From positions 1-11,177 of the forward strand of contig RFNE01000263.1 in the NCBI GenBank assembly GCA_009927375.1: a stretch of DNA of 11,177 bases, written 5' to 3'. This DNA comes from Actinomycetota bacterium. Lineage in GTDB: Bacteria > Actinomycetota > Acidimicrobiia > Acidimicrobiales > Ilumatobacteraceae. This document shows positions 1 to 6,215 of the stretch, piece by piece. A program made the translations under genes and the position numbers. Numbering within the stretch: position 1 is the stretch's first letter; every line of letters starts with the position of its first letter. The notes beneath the pieces were generated by a model that ran no database searches, was not told the origin of the DNA, and saw only the letters and a program-made list of their open reading frames with translations.

Positions 1-1
1 G

Positions 2-58
2 GATTAGACGCCAAGTAGCACTGAGAAAAGATCCGGAAACATGTCGAATCGATGTCAT
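2..58 (-). CDS. Possible 5' end of a further operon gene, cut by the window edge
   Basis: An ATG at 58-56 opens a frame of 19 codons that reaches the left edge without a stop (begins MTSIRHVSGSF). It starts 30 bases after the stop of the FemAB-like gene and on the same strand, so it could be the next gene of the polysaccharide operon. There is no clear Shine-Dalgarno sequence before it, and another frame is also open here. The fragment is too short to assign to a family; it may be no gene at all. Confidence 0.3.
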   Translation of the reverse strand, partial: MTSIRHVSGSFLSATWRLI

Positions 59-67
59 GTGAAGGTA

Positions 68-89
68 ACTCGTTCGGCGACCAACGAGT
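68..89 (-). repeat. Short perfect hairpin after the FemAB-like gene
   Basis: ACTCGTT at 68-74 and AACGAGT at 83-89 form a 7-bp perfect stem with an 8-base loop, directly at the stop codon (TGA, 91-89) of the minus-strand FemAB-like gene. No run of T follows on the minus strand, so it does not meet the pattern of an intrinsic terminator. It may be an mRNA end structure or chance. Confidence 0.25.
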
Positions 90-1078
90 CAGCCCATTCT
101 AGAGACGATGGGCCCCAAGAATTGCTTGATTGCGGAAGGTGCTGATGTTTCCCATTCGCCGAGATATGTGTGACGTTGGCCGCCAAGCCCTTTCTTAAAA
201 TTGAAGACACCTTCATTCTCTTCAGGGTCTATCCCAGCAAGATCAAATTCATTGATACCCATGTCATTGAGTACTTCAATCAACTTCCATGCACACACAT
301 ATGAGGCATATATCTTTCTCGCCTCAGAATTTGCTGCAGCAAGCGCGTCCCACGCATACGGACCATTGACGAATGCGGCTCGCATTGCAACGAGACTTCC
401 TTGCTCGTTGCGCGTATGAACTGTCACCATTCGATCTCCCATCGAGGAGAGAAGTTGAGCGATTGATTCAGTCGAGGGAATTACTTGTGGGCCGAGAGTT
501 CTCTTGAAATCCGTCATTTGTTCCATTAGTTGACGGATCTCCTCTGCGTTTGGCTTTGTCCAAACTTCACAAGTGACACCGCGTTTCAATCCTCGGTCAA
601 GATTTCTGGACCAGTTTGACGAAAGTTTTGACTTGTCAGACAGTCCATGCTCGGATCGATGGAGAACAAATGTTTCGTGAGCACCGATAAATCGAGCAGC
701 ACGCGACCAACCGCGCGAAGCGAGATCTTTTTCGGCCAAATTGTTTGTTCGAGCGCGCAGCGCGATTCTGCAATACGTTGCTCGAGTTCCAGATGTAGAG
801 GAGATCAATTGCAGAAGCTCCTTCGATTCACAGGCATTGTCACCCGCGATTCCTCCAGGAACCCATGCGATGGTGACAATGCGAAGTAATCGAAACCAAA
901 GGACAAGTGCGGCCGACGTGCATACACCATTCTCGATTCGTATCGCTTTCAGACTTGTCCAACGTGTCCCGTGCTTGTACCGAGACCAGTTCGAGAGCGA
1001 AAACGGAGATGATGAATTCAGTCTTTGGAGTAGCTGGTCCCAGTCCTGATCCGATTCAGAGAAAGTGGCCCACCCCAT
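89..1078 (-). CDS. FemAB-like / GNAT-fold acyl- or aminoacyltransferase (329 aa)
   Basis: Probably a transferase of the FemAB / Acetyltransf_6 (BioF2-like) superfamily, two fused GNAT-like folds that move an aminoacyl or acyl group onto an amine of a cell-wall or glycan precursor in the cytoplasm. The best sign is the C-terminal block FDLAGIDPEENEGVFNFKKG near residues 275-298, matching the FemAB signature of a 'D-GGI-P' strand followed by a GVY-FK-GFGG loop. An Ala-rich helix with conserved aromatics precedes it. The length is usual for the family. The ATG start overlaps the true stop of the aminotransferase as TAATG (1080-1076), so the two are probably translationally coupled. I infer that it acylates an amino sugar made by that aminotransferase; the alternative is peptidoglycan cross-bridge formation. 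No signal peptide or membrane segment is visible. The acyl donor cannot be read from sequence. Confidence 0.8.
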   Translation of the reverse strand: MGWATFSESDQDWDQLLQRLNSSSPFSLSNWSRYKHGTRWTSLKAIRIENGVCTSAALVLWFRLLRIVTIAWVPGGIAGDNACESKELLQLISSTSGTRATYCRIALRARTNNLAEKDLASRGWSRAARFIGAHETFVLHRSEHGLSDKSKLSSNWSRNLDRGLKRGVTCEVWTKPNAEEIRQLMEQMTDFKRTLGPQVIPSTESIAQLLSSMGDRMVTVHTRNEQGSLVAMRAAFVNGPYAWDALAAANSEARKIYASYVCAWKLIEVLNDMGINEFDLAGIDPEENEGVFNFKKGLGGQRHTYLGEWETSAPSAIKQFLGPIVSRMG

Positions 1079-2027
1079 TAGAGAAAGTTCACCACGTGGA
1101 GTTGTCGATAAAAGTGATCGGAGGGAACATTTACAGCCTCGGAAGATCTGGCCAGCGAATCACTTCACAGTGATGCTGTTTGGCTAAACGAAGTAGAGAG
1201 GGAGAGATATTCGACGAGTAGAACGGGTATCCATAGGGCGAACACTGGTCGGGTAGCTGAGGGAAAACGGGGACACCAAATTCCATCGAGAACTCATTTG
1301 CGAATTTTCGAAAGAGCTGGCGACGTCGTTGGACTTCTGTCTCCTCATCGACCAACGACAGCCGAGTAAGTGCGTAACTCGACATCGCAATCGGTTCAGG
1401 GAGATTGAATTCGGATGCTTCGGTACTTGCTGGAAGTGCCGTTCCAGTCAGCAGTCGCCGAAAGAGCCGAGTGGTCGAGCGTGAGACATTCTGGAGGGGG
1501 AGATTTGTTGCTCTTTCAGTGTTTGCAGCGCCAACCCGCAGGCGGTAAGCAAGTGACGGCCGGCGCTCTACCGGCTGGATTGCGAGCTCGCTATCAACGG
1601 AGTTGATCGTGGTGAGAAACGCTCCATCTGGTACTCGAATTGTCTTTCTGAAGCTTGTGATTCCAACAACAGTGCGGGAACCAAGTCGTCTTCCATCGAC
1701 GTCTTTACTCAAGAATCCGTGAGCGTTGTCCTCGATCAGAACCGCTTTCGGCCAGTGTTGAGCGAATTCGCTAAGTTGCTGCGGAAATCCAAAATAATTC
1801 ACTGCGAGAACAAACTGTGCCTCGGATGCCTCGCCTGAACCAATCGGTCGAAGGTTCCGATCAACAGGGTAGAAGCGTGGAATGGCACCTACTGCGTGAA
1901 CGGATGACAATACATCTCGACAGATCAATTCAGGTATCGCAACGTCATCGCCAGGCCGAACATGCAAGTGTTTTAATCCAGCGACCAGTGCGTGGCGCGC
2001 AAAGGCGAAGTATGAAGTGTTAGTCAC
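1078..2027 (-). CDS. DegT/DnrJ/EryC1-family PLP aminotransferase, frameshifted near its 3' end
   Basis: A PLP-dependent sugar aminotransferase of the DegT/DnrJ/EryC1/StrS family, which normally aminates a nucleotide-linked keto sugar. The GTG at 2027 gives an N-terminus with the expected 'RPGDDVAIPELICRDVL' strand-helix pattern. EDNAHG at 99-104 holds the Asp (D100) expected to bind the pyridine nitrogen, and GITSFRKTI at 122-130 carries the likely Schiff-base Lys (K128). The uninterrupted frame stops at 1131 after WPDLPRL (298 aa). One frame over, from about 1140, it continues for 20 residues (EAVNVPSDHFYRQL, then HVVNFL) to a TAA at 1080-1078 that overlaps the next ATG as TAATG. Restoring one base gives 316 aa, short against the usual 370-400; the N-terminal arm is missing. 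The start overlaps the glycosyltransferase stop by 8 bases (GTGACTAA). It may act on the 4-keto sugar from RfbG or on another nucleotide sugar. Confidence 0.8.
1138..1142 (-). other. Frameshift site in the aminotransferase gene (one base missing)
   Basis: On the minus strand the text reads CTT CCG AGG CTG TAA. With one extra G (CTT CCG GAG GCT GTA) the frame continues to a stop coupled to the next gene. The lost base lies in or beside the G at 1140. Cause unknown: sequencing or assembly error, or a real mutation. Confidence 0.75.
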
Positions 2028-2946
2028 GACGTGCCCAGTTGAGTGGATTTGGAATCGACGAGATGAGATGCACTCCCAATCCGGCCCACGTGCGTGCTTT
2101 CAGAGGACTCATCTTTAACGAGGAAGCGAACATTCTGAAGCCGTCCAACATCCGGCCATCTTTGCTGAATGTCCGGGCGGCGGTGTAGTAGGCGAGGGCT
2201 CGGCGTCTCTTGTGTTCTTTCAATCCCTGAGGAAGCCTGGCTCTGAAATGGTCATCGATGACGGAAAGTTCTGCATTCAAGTGGCGAATCGGTGCTGAAC
2301 TTGCACTTGTTTTGTGACGACGAAATGAACCAAGCACATCTTCGATAAATGAAATAGTGAACCCTGATTGGGCAACTCGAAGCCACAGGTCGTAGTCCTC
2401 CGTCGTGACGAAAGTTGGATCGTCTCGAAAGCCACCCAATTGATCGAGAACTTCGCGACGCATGACCACAGCGGATGTTGAAATGCAGTTCCCATTAAGG
2501 AGTAGCGACTCGTACGTTGCACGGGAAGATGGTCCGTAGCGCACGATTCGATCTCGCGAACCTCCACCAAACCAGCGTTCAGCGTGGCAGACCAAGTCGC
2601 TACCGGCGCGAAGTTCCATTACCGCTCTCGCAAGTTTTGAAGGCTCCCAGAGATCATCTGAGTCAAGAAATGCAACAAACTGACCATTGCACTTTGAAAG
2701 AGCATGGTTGCGTGACCTTGCAATAACACCATCGTTCCCAAAGTTCATCCACGTGATCCTGTGGTCATTAATGGATTCAATCACTTCAACTGTTCGATCA
2801 GTTGAGAAATTGTTGACGATGATTGCTTCCCAAGACTTGTAGGTTTGTTCAAGGAGAGACTTAAGGGCTTCACGTAAGTAGTCAGCCTGATTGAAAGTCG
2901 GAATAACGACTGAGACCAGTTCCGTGCGGGATGTTGCGTCAGCCAA
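2020..2946 (-). CDS. Family 2 glycosyltransferase (GT-A fold, about 308 aa)
   Basis: An inverting GT2 transferase that adds a sugar from a nucleotide donor to a growing glycan at the cytoplasmic face of the membrane. The N-terminus has the classic LVSVVIPTFNQADYLREAL strand-helix (residues 10-28), followed by IIVNNFSTDRT at 42-52 (usually V-D-D-S-TD; here Asn-Asn) and FVAFLDSDDLW at 90-100, where DSDD is the metal/nucleotide-binding DXD. A later TTEDYDLWLR block is the usual acceptor-site ED region. No membrane helix is evident. The frame is open back to 3219, but that part is the shadow of the epimerase gene. I place the start at TTG 2946, which overlaps the epimerase stop by 8 bases and leaves nine residues before the first strand; a TTG at 2958 is the alternative. 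The ribosome-binding site is weak, fitting coupled translation. Donor and acceptor are unknown. Confidence 0.85.
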   Translation of the reverse strand: MADATSRTELVSVVIPTFNQADYLREALKSLLEQTYKSWEAIIVNNFSTDRTVEVIESINDHRITWMNFGNDGVIARSRNHALSKCNGQFVAFLDSDDLWEPSKLARAVMELRAGSDLVCHAERWFGGGSRDRIVRYGPSSRATYESLLLNGNCISTSAVVMRREVLDQLGGFRDDPTFVTTEDYDLWLRVAQSGFTISFIEDVLGSFRRHKTSASSAPIRHLNAELSVIDDHFRARLPQGLKEHKRRRALAYYTAARTFSKDGRMLDGFRMFASSLKMSPLKARTWAGLGVHLISSIPNPLNWARRD

Positions 2947-3880
2947 GATTTGCCGCCACAAGTTTGAGTATCCCGTCAATCTCGTCGTCAAAGAGCTCTT
3001 CGGTTGAAAAACCTGCCTGCAAAAGTCTTGAGCAATCAAACTGCAGCGAAGTTTCTGCACTGGTTTCAAGCACTGACTCAAAGATTTCAGGGCGATAGCC
3101 AAAGACGTGGTCACATCGGTCAGCAACGAGATTCGCAATCTGACGGAGACTCCGTGACATTCTTGAGCCCAAATTGAATGTAATTGAACTCTCCGAGGTG
3201 GGCTGCGCCAGTCCCACAAAGTGCAGCGCTCGGCAGATATCTCGAAGTGTCACAAAATTGCGCTGTGAATTTGCCGGAGACTTTAGGACCAGCCTTTGAT
3301 CACGTACAGCCTGCATGCACAAGTCGTTAACGATGATGTGCCAAATATCGACATCAAACGACATTGGGTATCCAAACCCATTACCACTTCGAATGATTGT
3401 GCTCTTTATTTGGGTTGAAGACCCATGAAGAATTCGTTCTGCGGCAAGATGTGTGACTCCGTAGGGGTGCGTTGGGCGTGTGGCAGAGTTTTCAGTTAGG
3501 TGACCAACAAGGGGTGCACCGTAAACATGAATCGTTGACATGTACACGATGTGACTGACGCCAGTTGAAAGAGCAGCGTCGAGGAGATTTGCAGTTCCGT
3601 CAACGTTTACAACGTGAGCACGGCCGGGATCGCGTGCACATTCGCGGTCATTGAGTGCTGCAAAGTGAAAAACAGTTCCGACACCTTCGCATGCTTGTTT
3701 GAGCGAACTCAGGTTGTTGAGATCACAGACAGAGACGTTCGCAGTCGGCGCCCATGGTGGTGCGGGACGATTACGTCGAGTTGCCAGCTTGATGTCTACG
3801 CCGTGTTCTTCGGTGAGAAAGGCGGCGAATCTTCCACCAATATTCCCGAATCCTCCAGTGAGGAGAACCGAGCCGGTCAT
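2939..3880 (-). CDS. NAD(P)-dependent sugar-nucleotide epimerase/reductase, extended SDR (313 aa)
   Basis: An extended short-chain dehydrogenase/reductase of the NAD-dependent epimerase/dehydratase type, likely acting on a nucleotide-linked sugar in the cytosol. The Rossmann motif TGGFGNIG is at residues 8-15, VFHFAALND follows at 70-78, the Ser/Thr catalytic region is YMSTIHVYG at 113-121, and the active-site Tyr is in HPYGVTHLAAER. There the canonical YxxxK reads Y140-G-V-T-H144, so the usual Lys is His. The length fits the family. The ATG overlaps the cupin stop as ATGA (3880-3877). Following RfbF, RfbG and a cupin, it is most likely the reductase or epimerase that finishes a CDP-6-deoxyhexose. 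A role on a different nucleotide sugar is possible, and the His may lower or change activity. Confidence 0.85.
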   Translation of the reverse strand: MTGSVLLTGGFGNIGGRFAAFLTEEHGVDIKLATRRNRPAPPWAPTANVSVCDLNNLSSLKQACEGVGTVFHFAALNDRECARDPGRAHVVNVDGTANLLDAALSTGVSHIVYMSTIHVYGAPLVGHLTENSATRPTHPYGVTHLAAERILHGSSTQIKSTIIRSGNGFGYPMSFDVDIWHIIVNDLCMQAVRDQRLVLKSPANSQRNFVTLRDICRALHFVGLAQPTSESSITFNLGSRMSRSLRQIANLVADRCDHVFGYRPEIFESVLETSAETSLQFDCSRLLQAGFSTEELFDDEIDGILKLVAANLG

Positions 3881-4326
3881 CTGTTTTTCAGTGCCCAGTC
3901 ATAAGGAATATGGCAGTCGTCCGGATCAAGTCGATGGATCTCGTCCGGGTCATGCGGGATCGATGCACAGTTTGCGACAAGAGCAACATCCAGACCTATT
4001 CCTTTGAAACCGTTCCAGACAAATGGTGGGATGGTCACGAGTTGGTAATTGTCTTCCCCAAGGAAGATCTCATTGATTTCTCCACGGGTCGGACTGCCGT
4101 CACGTTCGTCAAAAAGGACAAGTTTTATCTTTCCGTGAGGAACTGCGTAATTGATCGTCATCTTGTCATGAATGTGCCAGGCCTTTACTGCCCCTGGAAA
4201 TACCCGAGAGAAGTAGATTTCACCAAATTCAGAGAAGAGTGAATCCGTGCTCTTCATCATGTGCATGACTTTTCCTCGTTCGTCGAGGATTTGCGTTAGT
4301 GGTGTGATCTTGACGCCATCAATCAT
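3877..4326 (-). CDS. Short RmlC-like cupin, dTDP-4-dehydrorhamnose 3,5-epimerase family (149 aa)
   Basis: A single-domain cupin related to RmlC/RfbC, which epimerises C3 and/or C5 of 4-keto-6-deoxy nucleotide sugars. Family marks are LDERGKVM (residues 14-21, the D-RG strand), FSEFGEIYFSRVFPGAVKAWHIH (31-53), a DERDGSPTRGEI strand (73-84) and IPPFVWNGFKGIG (99-111), which replaces the usual G-(F/Y)-A-HGF turn. H51 may correspond to the catalytic His of the RGLHYQ motif. The RmlC Lys and the late Tyr motif are not visible, and the protein is about 30 residues shorter than classical RmlC. The ATG at 4326 has GAGGAG about 9 bases upstream and overlaps the rfbG stop by 8 bases. Its position between rfbG and an SDR suggests it epimerises CDP-4-keto-6-deoxyglucose; with divergent active-site residues it could instead be a ketoisomerase or non-catalytic. 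Confidence 0.75.
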   Translation of the reverse strand: MIDGVKITPLTQILDERGKVMHMMKSTDSLFSEFGEIYFSRVFPGAVKAWHIHDKMTINYAVPHGKIKLVLFDERDGSPTRGEINEIFLGEDNYQLVTIPPFVWNGFKGIGLDVALVANCASIPHDPDEIHRLDPDDCHIPYDWALKNR

Positions 4327-5395
4327 TTCGGGTCTCCTCGTATCTCGTGATCTGGTTCAACGTAATAGTGCTGATGTGGGCACCCTCTGATGCCAATTTG
4401 TACCACTCTGTTGTCTCTTTGAACGTCCGCTCAAAGTTCCACCGCGGATGCCAACGCAACTTCTGTTTTGCTTTTTCGCAATTCAGCTGAAGAAGGCCCG
4501 CTTCGTGAACACTCGATTCATGAAGTTCAATTGGAACTTCGTGCCCCCAATTCGACATACACATCGCAACGACGTCCTTTACGGAGTGCACAGACGATTC
4601 ATTCGGTCCAAAATTCCAGGAACCAGAAGCAGTTGCAGGATCTGTAAGAAGCCGATGCGCCAGAGTTATGTAGCCAGAAAGTGGCTCCAAGACGTGTTGC
4701 CACGGTCGAGTTGCATCCGGGCGCCGAAGCGAAATTGGTGTTTGATTGCTTAGCGAACGCATGCAGTCAGGAACGATGCGATCTTCAGCCCAATCTCCGC
4801 CACCAACGACATTTCCTGCTCGGGCGGATGCAGCAGCGAAGTCACTTCGTTTACTGAAGTATGACTCGCTATACGTTGCGAACGCAAGTTCAGCGCATGC
4901 CTTTGACGCACTGTAGGGATCAATACCCCCTAGTTCGTCTGACTCTGTGTAGCCGCGGGTTAGTTCCTTGTTGAGATAGCACTTGTCAGAGGTAATGAAT
5001 ACCAGCGCCTCGACTGATGGTGTCATTCGGACACATTCAAGAAGATTGATAGAACCCCCTACGTTTACGTCAAACGTCTCCTTAGGGTCTTTGTAGCTTT
5101 TCCGAACGAGAGCTTGTGCAGCAAGATGAAAGACAACTTGTGGTTGGCACTTGTCAAAGACTGCCTTCAATTGATCGAGCTCACGGATATCGACGAGATT
5201 GTGATGAATTCGTTTAGCAAGACCGAGTTGATCAAAGTGCGCTGGCGAAATCTCAGGTGCAAGTGCAACACCAGTTATCTCGCATCCATATTTCAACAAC
5301 CACTCAGTAAGCCACGAACCCTTGAATCCTGTATGACCAGTTATGAGAACACGCTTCTTGCTGAGCGCACTGAGCGCGCTTACCAAATCTTCCAT
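4319..5395 (-). CDS. rfbG: CDP-glucose 4,6-dehydratase (358 aa)
   Basis: Converts CDP-D-glucose to CDP-4-keto-6-deoxy-D-glucose with tightly bound NAD, the committed step to CDP-linked deoxyhexoses. The extended SDR signature is clear: GHTGFKGSW at 20-28 (the Gly-rich NAD loop with the FKG characteristic of this enzyme), VVFHLAAQALVRKSY at 87-101, FITSDKCY at 133-140 (the dehydratase T-S/D-K triad) and YSASK at 161-165 with catalytic Tyr161 and Lys165. RAGNVVGGGDWAEDRIVPD and the later RPWQHVLEPLSGY block are also typical of RfbG. The length matches the family. The ATG at 5395 lies inside the end of rfbF (16-base overlap), with AAAGG 4 bases upstream. RfbF beside it supplies the substrate. 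The name ddhB is used for the same enzyme in Yersinia. Confidence 0.95.
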   Translation of the reverse strand: MEDLVSALSALSKKRVLITGHTGFKGSWLTEWLLKYGCEITGVALAPEISPAHFDQLGLAKRIHHNLVDIRELDQLKAVFDKCQPQVVFHLAAQALVRKSYKDPKETFDVNVGGSINLLECVRMTPSVEALVFITSDKCYLNKELTRGYTESDELGGIDPYSASKACAELAFATYSESYFSKRSDFAAASARAGNVVGGGDWAEDRIVPDCMRSLSNQTPISLRRPDATRPWQHVLEPLSGYITLAHRLLTDPATASGSWNFGPNESSVHSVKDVVAMCMSNWGHEVPIELHESSVHEAGLLQLNCEKAKQKLRWHPRWNFERTFKETTEWYKLASEGAHISTITLNQITRYEETRND

Positions 5396-6159
5396 GGTGC
5401 CTTTGCTGACTTCTCCATCGAATTAAGGAGTTGCCAATCCCGGTAAGTGTCCATGCACTGCCAGAACCCATCGTGTTCATAAACCGAAAGCTGCCCCTGA
5501 GTGACAAGTGTGCGAAGCGGTGCCTCCTCGAAGACCAAACCATCGTTCTCTGGAAGAACTTCAAAAATTGCTGGCTCACACACAAAAAAGCCCCCAGAGA
5601 TACGACCGCCGCTTGCCTGGGGTTTTTCATTAAATTGCTCAGCAACACCTTTTGTATTGATCGTCAATTCGCCAAAACGGCCTGGCGGTCTCACTCCGGT
5701 CACCGTTGCTGTTGTCTTCTGGCTCGTGTGAAAGTTAAGTAGAGCGGCAAGGTTCACATCGCTTAGTCCGTCACCGTAGGTGAGAAAGAATCGTTCACCT
5801 TCAACATATTTCCTAATCTTTGCGATCCGACCACCAGTCATGGTTTCGGTTCCTGTGTCGGCCAGCGTGACTTTCCACGATGATTCATCGTGCTTGGTGT
5901 GGAAAATCAACTCTTTTGACGAACCAAGATTCACTGTGACATCGCGGGTAGAAGTTTCATAGTTGAGAAAAAAGTCCTTGATGACGTTTCCTTTATGACC
6001 AAGACAGAGAACAAAGTCATCGAATCCGAAAGTGGCGTAATACTTCATGAGGTGCCAAAGAATTGGCAACCGGCCGACTGGGATCATTGGCTTGGGTATG
6101 TCATCTGCAACATCGCGGATTCGCGTTCCATAACCACCGCACAGAATTACCGTTTTCAC
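5380..6159 (-). CDS. rfbF: Glucose-1-phosphate cytidylyltransferase (259 aa)
   Basis: Makes CDP-glucose from CTP and alpha-D-glucose 1-phosphate, the first step of the CDP-deoxyhexose pathway, in the cytosol. The nucleotidyltransferase signature GGYGTR is at residues 8-13, with the conserved Lys in IPKPMIPVG (K23). WKVTLADTGTETMTGGR at 95-111 and FFLTYGDGLSDVN at 124-136 are characteristic of RfbF; D130 in the GDG is the metal ligand. The length is the family norm. The GTG start at 6159 has a good AAAGGA six bases upstream. This is the only gene in the cluster separated from its upstream neighbour by a real gap (56 bp), and a small hairpin spans its ribosome-binding site. The Yersinia name is ddhA. 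Confidence 0.95.
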   Translation of the reverse strand: MKTVILCGGYGTRIRDVADDIPKPMIPVGRLPILWHLMKYYATFGFDDFVLCLGHKGNVIKDFFLNYETSTRDVTVNLGSSKELIFHTKHDESSWKVTLADTGTETMTGGRIAKIRKYVEGERFFLTYGDGLSDVNLAALLNFHTSQKTTATVTGVRPPGRFGELTINTKGVAEQFNEKPQASGGRISGGFFVCEPAIFEVLPENDGLVFEEAPLRTLVTQGQLSVYEHDGFWQCMDTYRDWQLLNSMEKSAKAPWKIW

Positions 6160-6177
6160 TGAACATCCTTTAGTGAA
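6155..6177 (-). promoter_or_regulatory. Hairpin spanning the ribosome-binding site and start codon of rfbF
   Basis: TTCACT (6155-6160) and AGTGAA (6172-6177) are perfect inverted repeats of 6 bp. In the minus-strand mRNA the loop holds the AAAGGA Shine-Dalgarno sequence, and the downstream arm AGTGAA contains the GTG start codon. Such a structure could limit initiation at rfbF. The stem is short, so this is a suggestion only. Confidence 0.3.
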
Positions 6178-6215
6178 GTTTCGGACGTCCCCAGTTTATT
6201 GAGAAACTGCTTGAG
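6160..6215 (-). other. Only intergenic gap inside the operon, with a second small hairpin
   Basis: These 56 bp lie between the stop of the LIC13510-family gene and rfbF. CAGTTT (6192-6197) and AAACTG (6204-6209) pair as a 6-bp stem with a 6-base loop about 7 bases after the stop codon on the minus strand. There is no T run behind it, so it is not a convincing terminator. I see no clear -35/-10 pair. The gap may still hold an internal promoter or a processing site. Confidence 0.3.

Noticed and set aside
68..89. Intrinsic terminator after the FemAB-like gene
   Set aside because: A 7-bp stem exists but is not GC-rich enough and lacks a following T run, and a downstream frame is open. Kept only as a hairpin.
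2947..3219. Upstream extension of the glycosyltransferase frame to an ATG at 3219
   Set aside because: It runs antiparallel in frame through the well-supported SDR gene and shows no GT2 features. The first GT2 strand begins just after TTG 2946.
3910..4242. Plus-strand open frame of 110 codons opposite the cupin
   Set aside because: Antisense to a family-recognisable gene in a coupled operon. Its translation shows no domain and no ribosome-binding site.
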